Assembly: GCA_002293125.1 (NCBI GenBank)
Contig: DBCR01000023.1
Location: 1 to 37,623, forward strand
Reading direction: 5' to 3'
DNA from: Opitutia bacterium UBA953
GTDB lineage: Bacteria; Verrucomicrobiota; Verrucomicrobiia; Opitutales; UBA953
DNA length: 37,623 nt
A program made the position numbers and the translations under genes. The notes under the pieces were generated by a model. That model searched no databases and had not been told where the DNA came from. It was given only the letters and a program-made list of their open reading frames with translations. Within the stretch, counting starts at the first letter, position 1. Every line of letters starts with the position of its first letter. Shown here piece by piece: positions 7,766 to 15,365 of the stretch.

Positions 7766-7786
7766 TCATCCGGTTTCCCTTTGAGC
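7766..7786 (+). repeat. Right half of the common hairpin (partial copy)
   Basis: TCATCCGGTTTCCCTTTGAGC matches the right arm at 6045-6071 apart from a 6-nt deletion in the middle. The left arm is missing; the rest of 7700-7765 shows nothing recognisable. Confidence 0.6.
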
Positions 7787-7794
7787 GTATTTTA

Positions 7795-7876
7795 CCCGCC
7801 ATCTGCCACTTGGGGCTGCCACCCGCCACCCGATACGAATGTCTTTCCCAACCGCTAGCCGCCAACCGCTTTCCGC
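7795..7876 (-). repeat. CCCGCCA heptads and four GCGGTTR heptads 3' of the DUF6807 gene
   Basis: 7795-7835 repeats CCCGCCA-type heptads. 7849-7876 holds four units reading GCGGAAA, GCGGTTG, GCGGCTA, GCGGTTG on the coding strand (1-nt phase slip at 7863). They lie 6 nt after the DUF6807 stop codon. The block is a close copy of 6087-6154. Confidence 0.8.
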
Positions 7877-7882
7877 ATCTAT

Positions 7883-9064
7883 CTATTTCCCCACACTCAC
7901 CACCGCCGGATGCGCCAATGTATTCCAACACGCGTCGAAGAGCTTGGCGTCGGGTTCGCCGTCGGTGACCACGAATCGGTAGCGGGTGACGTAGGGTTTG
8001 CCAGGTTCGATCGAGAAGGGGCCGAGCTTCTGCGGTACGATCGAGAAGTAGGGCATCTCGGGATGCAGACGCAGGGGCATCGGGAAGCGGAAGTTGTCCG
8101 GGAAGCCCAGGACGGCCGTGCCGGAGAGGCCGGCGCTGGTCTTGCCGCCGAGATAGCACCAGCGGGCCCGGGTACTGTCGCCCTTCTTGCGGTCAGTGAT
8201 GCCTTCGGACGTCAGGAAGCGGGCGCCGTCCTTGCCGTCCCATGCCTCCGGTCCGCGGAGGCCGAAGCTGCCGTAGTGATACTGTGGAAGTTCGAGCGGA
8301 TCGTTGGTCGCGCAGGTCTGGGTGGTCGTGAGGTCGAAGACGTGCATCGGCTTGGGGGCGCCAGGCACCGCATAAGCACGGACCGACCAGCGGTCGACGA
8401 GCGCGTCGATCGGGGCGGGGCCGCTTAGGTCGGTCATGCGCAGCTCAGCGTCGAAGCCGCCATGGACTTCGCCGGCCCAGGTTCGTCCGATGGCCCGCAG
8501 TTGCTCTTCGCCTTTCTTCGCCTGCATGTTCCAGAAGTCGGTGGTGCGCCCCTGGAAGACCGCCTTGGTGAAGGGCGTCCAGATACCGTGATGGTGGGCA
8601 TGGTTGGACGGGTAGTCGCCCGTCACGATGGCTCCGGAGGGTGAGCGTACCGGGTGCAGGTAGCCGGCGCGGAGGATCTCGTCCTTGATGTCGGCTCGGG
8701 GCTTCTTGGTCTTGTCCGTGCGGAAGTTGAGCACCTCGGCGCCGCCTGCGCTGAGCGCCATGCCGTCGGCACCGGGTCGTAGTCGGACGCTTTCGACGAC
8801 GGCGCCGTCGGCCTTGGACAGGCTCAGGGTCAGTGATTCGCCGGCCCGCAGGAAACCGACCACGATGCAGGCCTTGCCGTTGTCGTCGATCTGGACCGGT
8901 AGGCTCGCGCCATCGGCCTTCGTGGCGCGCGTGGGTCTGGCGGCGTCCTCCGGCAGGACGAACTCAGCGACCAGCGCGGCGCGATCGACCGGCGCAGGGG
9001 CGATGGTGATCGTCTGGCCGTTCAGGCCGAGCGTGAGCAGGAGAAAAGAGGCGAGGGAGCGCAT
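7883..9064 (-). CDS. Exported DUF6807 family protein
   Basis: A 393-residue protein from the ATG at 9064, chosen because it begins a Sec signal (MRSLASFLLLTLGLNGQ); an in-frame extension to 9181 would encode repeat sequence. The signature is a His cluster, NHAHHHGIW at 154-162, followed by DFWNM (176-180), typical of the family once labelled PmoA-like and now DUF6807. The fold is mostly beta and resembles sugar-binding mutarotase/galactose-binding folds (inference). Members are frequent in PVC and Bacteroidota sugar-degradation loci, but the activity is not established. The His cluster suggests metal binding. It is monocistronic. Octad repeats run right up to its start codon, and GCGGTTR heptads follow its stop. 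Confidence 0.8.
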   Translation of the reverse strand: MRSLASFLLLTLGLNGQTITIAPAPVDRAALVAEFVLPEDAARPTRATKADGASLPVQIDDNGKACIVVGFLRAGESLTLSLSKADGAVVESVRLRPGADGMALSAGGAEVLNFRTDKTKKPRADIKDEILRAGYLHPVRSPSGAIVTGDYPSNHAHHHGIWTPFTKAVFQGRTTDFWNMQAKKGEEQLRAIGRTWAGEVHGGFDAELRMTDLSGPAPIDALVDRWSVRAYAVPGAPKPMHVFDLTTTQTCATNDPLELPQYHYGSFGLRGPEAWDGKDGARFLTSEGITDRKKGDSTRARWCYLGGKTSAGLSGTAVLGFPDNFRFPMPLRLHPEMPYFSIVPQKLGPFSIEPGKPYVTRYRFVVTDGEPDAKLFDACWNTLAHPAVVSVGK

Positions 9065-9104
9065 ATATCGAGGACTGGAGGTATGGAGGGCCTGAGGGCC
9101 GGAG
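9065..9104 (-). repeat. Five GAG-ending octads abutting the DUF6807 start codon
   Basis: Five uninterrupted 8-nt units (ATATCGAG, GACTGGAG, GTATGGAG, then GGCCTGAG and GGCCGGAG). On the coding strand they read CTCNNNNN and the last unit touches the ATG, so the whole proximal 5' leader is repeat. Confidence 0.85.
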
Positions 9105-9150
9105 GCGAGCGCAGGGTGAGGTAGGTAGGGTCGGCACAGGGCGAACCCAA

Positions 9151-9212
9151 GGTAGGGGCACGATTTATCGTGCACTCCCATGCGGAGGGCGCGGCGTAGC
9201 CACGCCCCTACC
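9151..9212. repeat. 62-bp palindromic element with GGTAGGGGC/GCCCCTACC ends
   Basis: The termini are perfect 9-bp inverted repeats. Inside is a perfect hairpin, GCACGAT-TT-ATCGTGC (9158-9173). No coding capacity. It resembles a REP/MITE-like unit. A solo end, GGTAGGGTCGG, lies at 9124-9134. Confidence 0.7.
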
Positions 9213-9215
9213 TTC

Positions 9216-9262
9216 GGCCGCCCTGCGGCGGCCAGATATTCCTAACCGCCAACCGCTAACAC
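9216..9262 (-). terminator. GGCCGCC hairpin and GCGGTTR heptads 3' of the LamG-like gene
   Basis: A perfect 7-bp stem with a 4-nt loop (GGCCGCC-CTGC-GGCGGCC, 9216-9233) lies about 30 nt after the stop codon at 9263. Between them are heptads reading GCGGTTG and GCGGTTA on the coding strand (9243-9256). There is no U-tract. Confidence 0.55.
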
Positions 9263-10495
9263 CTATTTCACCAGCCCGTGAAACTTGGCGAGCTCTTCCG
9301 CGGTCAGGGCGCGGTCGAAGACGGCGACGCCGCCGATCCAGCCGGTGAAGCCGACACCGCGGGAGCTGTGGATGACGCGTCCGATCGTGAAGGGACCGCC
9401 GGTGCCGTCGTTCTTGGGCTGGTAGAGGTCGTGCGGATACCACCAGGGGTTGAGGCGAAGGGAGGTGAGCTCGCGGGCGATTTCCTGACCGTCCTTGAGC
9501 GTCACCTTGACCTTGGTGAAGGCGTATTCGTGGAGTTCGACCCGGGGGGCGTCCTTCTCGCTGACGACCGTCACCTTGACCGGCTTATCCTCCGGCGGGT
9601 TGTAATACTGGTCGGAGGGGAACTTGGGGTCTTCGCCTTCCTGCAGGCCGGGAATCTTGGCGAGGCGGCCCTGCAGCCAGGCATTGGCGGCGTAAGAGAC
9701 TAGGCGGTCTTTCTGCGGGTTATCCAGCCAGCGGTCGCCGCTCTGGCCGTTGAGCCAGCCGGTGAGCAGCTGCGTCTTGCTGTCGAAGGTCATCGCGAAG
9801 GTCTGCCAGGACTTGGCCAGCACCTCAGGCACGGCGTCATGCGGCACCTTCGGGGATTGTTCGGCCGAATTGCACTTGTGTAGCGCATACTTGTTCGTGA
9901 ACGAGCTCGCGCCGTTCTCGGAGACGTGACCGCAGGCGGCGCCTTCCTTATTGAGGCCCGCGAAGAGGGCGTATTGGCGCTGACCGCGTTCGACCTTGGC
10001 GATCGATTCAGTGGTCTTCTCCTTGAGATCGGTGCCTTCGTGCCAGATACCGGCGAGGGCGTGGTTGCCGCTTTCGCGGATGGCCCAGACGACGACCGTC
10101 ACGGCTTTGCCGGCGCCCTTGATGTCGAGCGGCGAGTCATGCAGACGGGCGCGGGGGACTAAGAGTAGGGGACGGAAGTCAGGATTCGTCTCGGCCTTGA
10201 TGCGGATCGCCTGACCGAACGGGCCGGCGCCCAGCATCGGGAAGTCGGCATACGTGGCATCCGGGCCCGCGTTCCAGAGGTCCTTCACGTAGTTGCCCGC
10301 GTCGAGGGCATAGTCGTTCGTCGCGCCGGCCGGGACGTGGGCCGTGAAGCGCTGGCCCGGAGCCTCGCGCTTGGTGAAGTCCCAGAACGCGACCAGGCCC
10401 GGTGTGTTCGTCACCGTGGCGATGCGGTCTTGGGCGGACTCGGCGGCGGAGACGGAGAGGGAAGCGAGGAGGGTAAGGGACAGGAACCTAAGCAT
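9263..10495 (-). CDS. Exported LamG/concanavalin A-like domain protein
   Basis: A 410-residue protein from the ATG at 10495 (MLRFLSLTLLASLSVSAAES, Sec signal); an upstream in-frame ATG at 10591 would translate octad repeats and is rejected. PGLVAFWDF at 32-40 opens a concanavalin A-like (LamG_3) jelly roll. The C-terminus GWIGGVAVFDRALTAEEL is the hallmark last strand and helix of this fold. The domain usually binds carbohydrate, so this is likely a glycan-binding or lyase-associated envelope protein; no catalytic residues are evident. It is monocistronic and sits in the run of single-gene units with the DUF6807, BNR and FAD genes. The leader ends CCCCCC-ATG. Confidence 0.78.
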   Translation of the reverse strand: MLRFLSLTLLASLSVSAAESAQDRIATVTNTPGLVAFWDFTKREAPGQRFTAHVPAGATNDYALDAGNYVKDLWNAGPDATYADFPMLGAGPFGQAIRIKAETNPDFRPLLLVPRARLHDSPLDIKGAGKAVTVVVWAIRESGNHALAGIWHEGTDLKEKTTESIAKVERGQRQYALFAGLNKEGAACGHVSENGASSFTNKYALHKCNSAEQSPKVPHDAVPEVLAKSWQTFAMTFDSKTQLLTGWLNGQSGDRWLDNPQKDRLVSYAANAWLQGRLAKIPGLQEGEDPKFPSDQYYNPPEDKPVKVTVVSEKDAPRVELHEYAFTKVKVTLKDGQEIARELTSLRLNPWWYPHDLYQPKNDGTGGPFTIGRVIHSSRGVGFTGWIGGVAVFDRALTAEELAKFHGLVK

Positions 10496-10500
10496 GGGGG

Positions 10501-10578
10501 GAATGAAGGATAAAGACGCAAAAGTGCAAAGGTGAACGCGGGGGCCACGTGGGCACGGTGATACGTGGACATGGGGAG
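10501..10578 (-). repeat. Leader arrays of the LamG-like gene
   Basis: 10501-10537 holds GAATGAA, GGATAAA, GACGCAA, then AAGTGCAA and AGGTGAAC. 10547-10578 holds four octads (ACGTGGGC, ACGGTGAT, then ACGTGGAC and ATGGGGAG). The order matches 18640-18703 and 21045-21130. Confidence 0.75.
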
Positions 10579-10630
10579 AGACAGGGCTCAAGGGGAGACC
10601 GGAAACCGGGAGTGATGCTGCGGTCCATCG

Positions 10631-10748
10631 GCTAGGGCTGCCATTGCCATGGCCGCCGTTCGTATCCGCACGTGCGTCGAGCCGGGCAAGATCACCAACC
10701 TATCCGACTCCGTCCGCCTACGGACGTGATGGCAATCACGGCCCTACC
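10631..10748. repeat. 118-bp palindromic element, inverted copy of 19943-20061
   Basis: It ends in GGCCCTACC. It contains two overlapping perfect hairpins, CGTCCG-CCTA-CGGACG (10711-10726) and CGTGAT-GGCA-ATCACG (10725-10740). The reverse complement aligns along its full length with 19943-20061. No coding capacity; it is inserted in the loop of the common hairpin. Confidence 0.75.
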
Positions 10749-10762
10749 TTGTTTCCCTCGCA

Positions 10763-10796
10763 CCAGAACTAATAACGAAGAACTATGAACCAAGAA
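10763..10796 (-). repeat. AT-rich heptad array 3' of a DUF1501 gene
   Basis: On the coding strand the units are TTCTTGG, TTCATAG, then TTCTTCG and TTATTAG and a 6-nt remnant, 12 nt after the stop codon. It has the period and position of the GCGGTTR arrays but a different, A+T-rich unit. Confidence 0.65.
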
Positions 10797-10808
10797 TAAG
10801 TAATTTCC

Positions 10809-12296
10809 TTACGCTAGGATTTCTTTGATCACGTGGCCGTGGACGTCCGTGAGGCGGCGGTTGGCGCCGTTGTGACGGAAGGTCAGTTTTTCATGATCGA
10901 GGCCGAGGAGATGCAGGACGGTGGCGTGGATATCGTAGCCTTCGGTGAAGTGCGACCGGTCAGCGGGCTTGTAGCCCCATTCGTCGCTCGGCCCGTAGGA
11001 AACGCCGCCTTTGATCCCGCCACCGGCCAGCCAGTTGGTGAAGACGAAGGGGTTGTGGTCGCGCCCTTTGCCGCCCTGGGCGCAGGGCATGCGGCCGAAC
11101 TCGGTGGTCCATAGAATGAGAGTATCCTCGAACATGCCGCGGTCCTTGAGGTCCTGGATGAGCGCCGCGGTGCCCTTGGCCATGCCGAGCGAGAGCGGGG
11201 CGTGGTCGCGGGCGATGTCCTCGTGGGAATCCCAGTTACGACGCGGGAAGCCGTTGTCGTTGCCGGACCAGATCTGCACGAAGCGGACGCCGCGTTCGAG
11301 CAGACGTCGGGCGGTCAGGCACTTGCGGCCAAAGGCATCCTGCTCCTCGGCGATATTGATCTCCTTCGGCCAGACCTTCGTGGAGTTATCGATGCCATAG
11401 CGGGCCTGCGTCTTTTCCGATTCCTGCGAGAGGTCGAGGGCATCCGGCGCGGCGAGCTGCATCTTGGCGGCGAGCTCGTAACTACGGATGCGGGCTTCGA
11501 GGCGCGGGTCGCCAGGATGCGAATCGGCATGGGCCCGGTTGAGCTGTTCGAGGAGTCGTAGGCCCGCGGTCTCACCGGAGGGCGTGATGTAGTCGGCCGG
11601 AGGCGGCGAGAGGTCGGCGATGGGCTTCGGGTCGTTGACGCGCACCTGCGTGGCCTGGTTCTGGCCGGGGAGGAAGGCGGAGTCCCAGTTCTTCTGGCCG
11701 TTGGACGGCAGGCCGCGGATATCGGGCAGCACGACGAACGTCGGGAGGTTGTCGTTGAGCGAGCCGAGGCCATAGCTCACCCAGGCGCCGACGCTCGGGT
11801 AGCCGGGAATCAGGAAGCCGGTGGACTGCAGGAGGGTGGCCTGGCTGTGCACGCCGGAGCGGCCGACGACGTTATGCACGAAGGCGATATCGTCCACGAC
11901 GTCACCGATGGGCGCGACGATGTCGCTGAGCATCTTGCCCGACTTGCCATAGGGCTTGAACTTCCACGGCGATGCGAAGGTCGAGCCGGGGCTACTCTGG
12001 AAGAGTTCGACGGCTTCGCCTGGATCCCACTTCTCGCCGTGCTTCTTCTCAAGCAGCGGTTTGTAGTCCCACATGTCGACGTGGCTGGCGGCGCCGGCCA
12101 TGAAGAGCTGGACGACGCGCTTGGCCTTGGTCGGGGCGTGGAGGACACCGCTGGTGGGCGTAGCGGCGAGGAGTGATTCCTGTCCGAGCAGGCTGGCGAG
12201 GGCGATGCCGCCAAGGCCGCCGCCGGAGCAGAAGAGGAAGTCACGACGGTTCATCGCGGTGACACCGGACTGACGATGGTAAGGAGAGTCGTTCAT
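10809..12296 (-). CDS. DUF1501 protein, Tat-exported
   Basis: A 495-residue protein of the DUF1501 family, which shares the alkaline phosphatase/sulfatase-type fold and is highly expanded in PVC bacteria. A twin-arginine signal, NRRDFLFCSGGGLGG, lies at 16-30, so the start could be the ATG at 12296 or the one at 12254; both are close to the upstream stop. Family landmarks include HVDMWDYKP, an LWTTEFGRMP block and the C-terminal FTEGYDIHATVLHLLGLDHE. Three such proteins are encoded here, each directly 3' of a PSCyt gene, implying an obligate partnership. The function is not established. Here only 2 nt separate it from the partner's stop codon. It is the last gene of the probable 18574-10809 operon. 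Confidence 0.85.
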   Translation of the reverse strand: MNDSPYHRQSGVTAMNRRDFLFCSGGGLGGIALASLLGQESLLAATPTSGVLHAPTKAKRVVQLFMAGAASHVDMWDYKPLLEKKHGEKWDPGEAVELFQSSPGSTFASPWKFKPYGKSGKMLSDIVAPIGDVVDDIAFVHNVVGRSGVHSQATLLQSTGFLIPGYPSVGAWVSYGLGSLNDNLPTFVVLPDIRGLPSNGQKNWDSAFLPGQNQATQVRVNDPKPIADLSPPPADYITPSGETAGLRLLEQLNRAHADSHPGDPRLEARIRSYELAAKMQLAAPDALDLSQESEKTQARYGIDNSTKVWPKEINIAEEQDAFGRKCLTARRLLERGVRFVQIWSGNDNGFPRRNWDSHEDIARDHAPLSLGMAKGTAALIQDLKDRGMFEDTLILWTTEFGRMPCAQGGKGRDHNPFVFTNWLAGGGIKGGVSYGPSDEWGYKPADRSHFTEGYDIHATVLHLLGLDHEKLTFRHNGANRRLTDVHGHVIKEILA

Positions 12297-12298
12297 GC

Positions 12299-15298
12299 TT
12301 AGTCGACGAAGTTGAATTCGTTCAGGTTGAAGATCAGTCGGCAGAGGTTCGTCAGGCCGTGTTCGCGCATATAGCCCGACATCGCTTCGGCTTCGTTCGC
12401 GGACGGCGGACGGCCCAGCGCGAGGCGGAAGGCGAGGTCGATCTGGGCAGGCGGGGCGGAGGCCTCTTTGGCCACGCGGGCTGCGAAGTGCTTGGCCATC
12501 GCGACCGTCAGGCGGTTATTGCGCATCGCGAGGGCCTGCAGGGCATTGACGGTCTCGTTACGGCTGGCGACCGACATCGAGGGGTCAGCGCAATCCAGCA
12601 CGGTGAGGAACGGCTGCGGCTGGGAGCGGACGATGAAGCGGTAGACCGAGCGGCGGTGGGATTTCGGGTCCTCGACGTCATGCTGGTCGTATTCGTAGTG
12701 CGGCGAGTGCTGGGGCTTATCGATGACGAAGTCCTGGAAGCCCGGGCCGCCCATCGTGAGGTCGAGTTTGCCGGCGACCGAGAGCACCGAGTCATTGACC
12801 GCTTCGGCCTCGAGCTTACGGCGGTTCATGCGCCAGAGGAAGGCGTTGCTCGTGTCGATCTTCTCGTTGGCCGGGTTCCCGAGGGAGGATTGACGATAGG
12901 TCGCGCTCGTGACGATCAGTCGGTGGAGCTTCTTGAGCGACTGACCGCCGTCGCGGAAATCGACGGCGAGCCAGTCGAGCAGCTCGGGGTGCGTGGGTAG
13001 GCTGCCCATGCGCCCGAAGTCATTCGGCGTATCGCTCAAGCCGCGTCCGAAGTGGTAATGCCAGACCCGGTTCACGATGACGCGCCAGGTGAGCGGATTG
13101 CGATTGTCAGTGATCCACTTGGCCAAGGCCACGCGACGGGCGCCTTCCGGGGCATCGGAGGGTAGATCGAACTGCGAGGTCAGTTCCTTGGTGAAGGGTA
13201 GGGCGCCTGGGCCGACTTCCTTGTCGGGTTGGCTCACGTCACCGCGCTTGAGGACGAAGATCGGGCGGGGTTTGCCGCCGTTGGCGCCCGTGCCCGCGAA
13301 GGAGCCGGTGCCCTTGTGGATTGTGCCCACGTAGGCGACTTGCGGAGCCGGGAGGGTGGCGAGTTCTTTGGCAACCTTGCCGCGGGCGGCGGTGAGCTCG
13401 GCGAGGCGGGTGTTGTCAGCCGGGGCGACCTTGTTCGAACCCTTGCGGATCTCGGCACGTTCACGTTCGAGGAGCGCGATGCGGGCGTCGTCGCGTTCGG
13501 ACTTCAGGCCGTAGAAGTAGCCGTCGGTCAGGTTGAGGCGTCCCCAGCGTGGGCCGGCTTCGATGCTATCGAGCGAGGTCACGTTAGCGCCCAAGGCGAC
13601 GTTGCGGCCCTCGGGGTCGATGGCCTGCAGTTCCGCGAGTGCTAGGATGTAGTCGTCCTTACGAAGGCCTAGCTTGGTAGCCGTCACGCGCAGGTAGCGG
13701 CCTTTCAGTTTGCCCAGCGGGAAGCGCTGCGGCTTCACGCCAGGATTCGGGACGTCGGCGGCGGTGAAGTCGGCGATCGCGGTTACATCTTGGGTGAATT
13801 TCGCGTCGTCGGAAAGCTCGACCTTATAGCGGGCGGGGAAGCCGAAGCCGGCGCCGATGTTGTTATAGGTATCGTGGCAGCCCGTCAGGATGACCTCGGT
13901 GAGTTCGCGGGCGACACCCAGGTCGACCTGCACCCACTTCGTGGAGGACTGTTCTTTGGCGATGGCGCTATGGTAACCGTATTCCGGACGTTCGACGGCG
14001 GCGGTGCCTTGTTTCAGTTCATCGATGATCTTGCCGATGAGCGTCACGCGGCGGGTGTCGGCAGTCGCGATCTTCTCGTTAAGGGCTTTGATCTCGCCGT
14101 CGAGGTGGGTGCGTTCGGCGACCAGCGGGGCTCGGCGCTTGGCGGTGTCCGGGTCGACGTCGAAGGTCTTGTCGGCGCGGTCGAGGGCGGCGAAGACCGC
14201 CTGGAGTCGGAAATAATCCTCTTGTCTGATCGGGTCGAACTTATGGTTGTGGCAGCGGGCGCACTGGGCGGTCGTGGCGAGGAATGCGCCGGTCGTATTG
14301 GACACCATGTCATCTCGGTCCAGGGCGCGGGCGATCTTGCCGTCGAGCTTGGTTTCGGGGAGTTCGGCGTGGCCGATGAAATCCCAGGGGCCGGCGGAGA
14401 TGAAGCCTTGGGCGATGTGGCCATCGGCCGTCGCGGGGTAGAGCGTATCGCCGGCCAGCTGTTCTTCGACGAAGCGGGCGTAGGGCTTGTCGTCGTTGAA
14501 GGAGCGGATGACGTAATCGCGATAGGGCCAGGCGTTGGGGCGTAGCTTGTCCTTATCGTAGCCGTGGGTGTCGCCGTAGTGGACCACGTCGAGCCAATGG
14601 CGGCCCCAGCGCTCGCCATAGCGAGGCGAGGCCAGCAGGCGGTCGGCGGTCCGGCCGATGGCGGCGGGCAGGTCTTGGGCGGCTTCCTGCTCGAAGGCCG
14701 TGATTTCCTCCGGCGTGGGCGGCAGGCCGGTCAGGTCGAAGTTCAGGCGGCGAAGGATCGTGCGGGCGTCGGCTGTGGCGGAGGGCTGCAGGTGCTTCTC
14801 CTGAAGCTTGGCCAGGATGAAGCGATCGATGGGGTGGGCAGCGTCGCCGGAGGGCAGGGCGGGCTTGGCAAGGGGCTTGAGTGACCACCAGTCGAGGGGG
14901 TCGGTCTTCTTGAGGGAGGCGGATTCCGGCCAGATGGCGCCTTCCGAGATCCAGCGCTTCAGCGTGTCGACCTCGGCGGCGGTGAGGCGTTCGCCCTTGG
15001 GCGGCATGCGCGTATCGCGGTCCGTGGTCGTCACGAACTTAAGCAGCGGGCTCTCGGCGGCCTTGCCCGGGAGAATATTCGGCGCGTGGCTCTCGCCTCC
15101 ATGCAAAGCGACCTCGCGATCATCCAGCCGGAAGTCGCTCTTCTGTTTCTTCGGCCCGTGGCACTCGACGCAGTGCTTCACGAAAATCGGCTTCACCTCA
15201 GATTCGAAGGAGACCGCGGCGAACAGGCGAGCCGAGCAGAGCGCCGTAAGGCTGATCAAGCTGGCAAGCCTCTTAAAGACTGTGCGCGGGGAAGGCAC
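12299..15298 (-). CDS. PSCyt1-DUF1549-DUF1553 c-haem protein with discoidin-like insert
   Basis: A 999-residue exported protein from a GTG start (no in-frame ATG follows the upstream stop); Sec signal about 1-27. Residues 31-123 are a planctomycete-type cytochrome c domain with CVECH (43-47) and a candidate axial Met in RMPP (99-102). DUF1549 follows (HPIDRFILAKL about 156-166 to CARCHNHKFDP at 347-357, a second CxxCH). Then come a charged helical segment and an F5/8C discoidin-like insert (about 435-600, STKWVQVDLGVARELTEV). DUF1553 occupies the last ~290 residues (NPLTWRVIVNRVWHYHFGRGL). It is probably periplasmic and electron-transferring or substrate-oxidising; the reaction is unknown. 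The DUF1501 partner follows after 2 nt, and a 67-bp gap with a hairpin precedes it. Confidence 0.88.
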   Translation of the reverse strand: MPSPRTVFKRLASLISLTALCSARLFAAVSFESEVKPIFVKHCVECHGPKKQKSDFRLDDREVALHGGESHAPNILPGKAAESPLLKFVTTTDRDTRMPPKGERLTAAEVDTLKRWISEGAIWPESASLKKTDPLDWWSLKPLAKPALPSGDAAHPIDRFILAKLQEKHLQPSATADARTILRRLNFDLTGLPPTPEEITAFEQEAAQDLPAAIGRTADRLLASPRYGERWGRHWLDVVHYGDTHGYDKDKLRPNAWPYRDYVIRSFNDDKPYARFVEEQLAGDTLYPATADGHIAQGFISAGPWDFIGHAELPETKLDGKIARALDRDDMVSNTTGAFLATTAQCARCHNHKFDPIRQEDYFRLQAVFAALDRADKTFDVDPDTAKRRAPLVAERTHLDGEIKALNEKIATADTRRVTLIGKIIDELKQGTAAVERPEYGYHSAIAKEQSSTKWVQVDLGVARELTEVILTGCHDTYNNIGAGFGFPARYKVELSDDAKFTQDVTAIADFTAADVPNPGVKPQRFPLGKLKGRYLRVTATKLGLRKDDYILALAELQAIDPEGRNVALGANVTSLDSIEAGPRWGRLNLTDGYFYGLKSERDDARIALLERERAEIRKGSNKVAPADNTRLAELTAARGKVAKELATLPAPQVAYVGTIHKGTGSFAGTGANGGKPRPIFVLKRGDVSQPDKEVGPGALPFTKELTSQFDLPSDAPEGARRVALAKWITDNRNPLTWRVIVNRVWHYHFGRGLSDTPNDFGRMGSLPTHPELLDWLAVDFRDGGQSLKKLHRLIVTSATYRQSSLGNPANEKIDTSNAFLWRMNRRKLEAEAVNDSVLSVAGKLDLTMGGPGFQDFVIDKPQHSPHYEYDQHDVEDPKSHRRSVYRFIVRSQPQPFLTVLDCADPSMSVASRNETVNALQALAMRNNRLTVAMAKHFAARVAKEASAPPAQIDLAFRLALGRPPSANEAEAMSGYMREHGLTNLCRLIFNLNEFNFVD

Positions 15299-15318
15299 AT
15301 AATTTAGTTAAGCGCGGG

Positions 15319-15340
15319 TAAGGGATGGTTCCATCTCTTA
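15319..15340. terminator. Intra-operon hairpin
   Basis: TAAGGGATGG and CCATCTCTTA (9 of 10 paired) meet at TT in the 67-bp gap after the propeller gene. There is no U-tract. It may be an attenuator or processing site between the upstream three genes and the PSCyt/DUF1501 pair. The gap carries none of the 7/8-nt arrays. Confidence 0.5.
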
Positions 15341-15365
15341 ATGCCTAGACTTCAACTTAACCGCC

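Larger units (their letters stand above)
10496..10808. other. 313-bp intergenic repeat mosaic
   Basis: No gene. In order it holds heptads and octads (10501-10537), ACGTGG octads (10547-10578), the left arm of the common hairpin (10586-10610), a 118-bp palindromic element (10631-10748) and AT-rich heptads (10763-10796) near the DUF1501 stop. The hairpin's right arm is almost lost, leaving only TTTCCCT near 10752. Confidence 0.7.

Noticed and set aside
4100..9262. Integron-like array: same-strand genes each followed by an imperfect palindrome
   Set aside because: No integrase, no paired RYYYAAC/GTTRRRY core sites, and several units are multi-gene operons. The 3' elements are 7-nt tandem arrays rather than attC sites.
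10496..10591. N-terminal extension of the LamG-like protein from an upstream ATG
   Set aside because: The added residues are translated octads (HVHVSPCP-like) ahead of a good Sec signal. The same reasoning moved the starts at 7699, 9064, 18574, 19714, 30018 and 33835.
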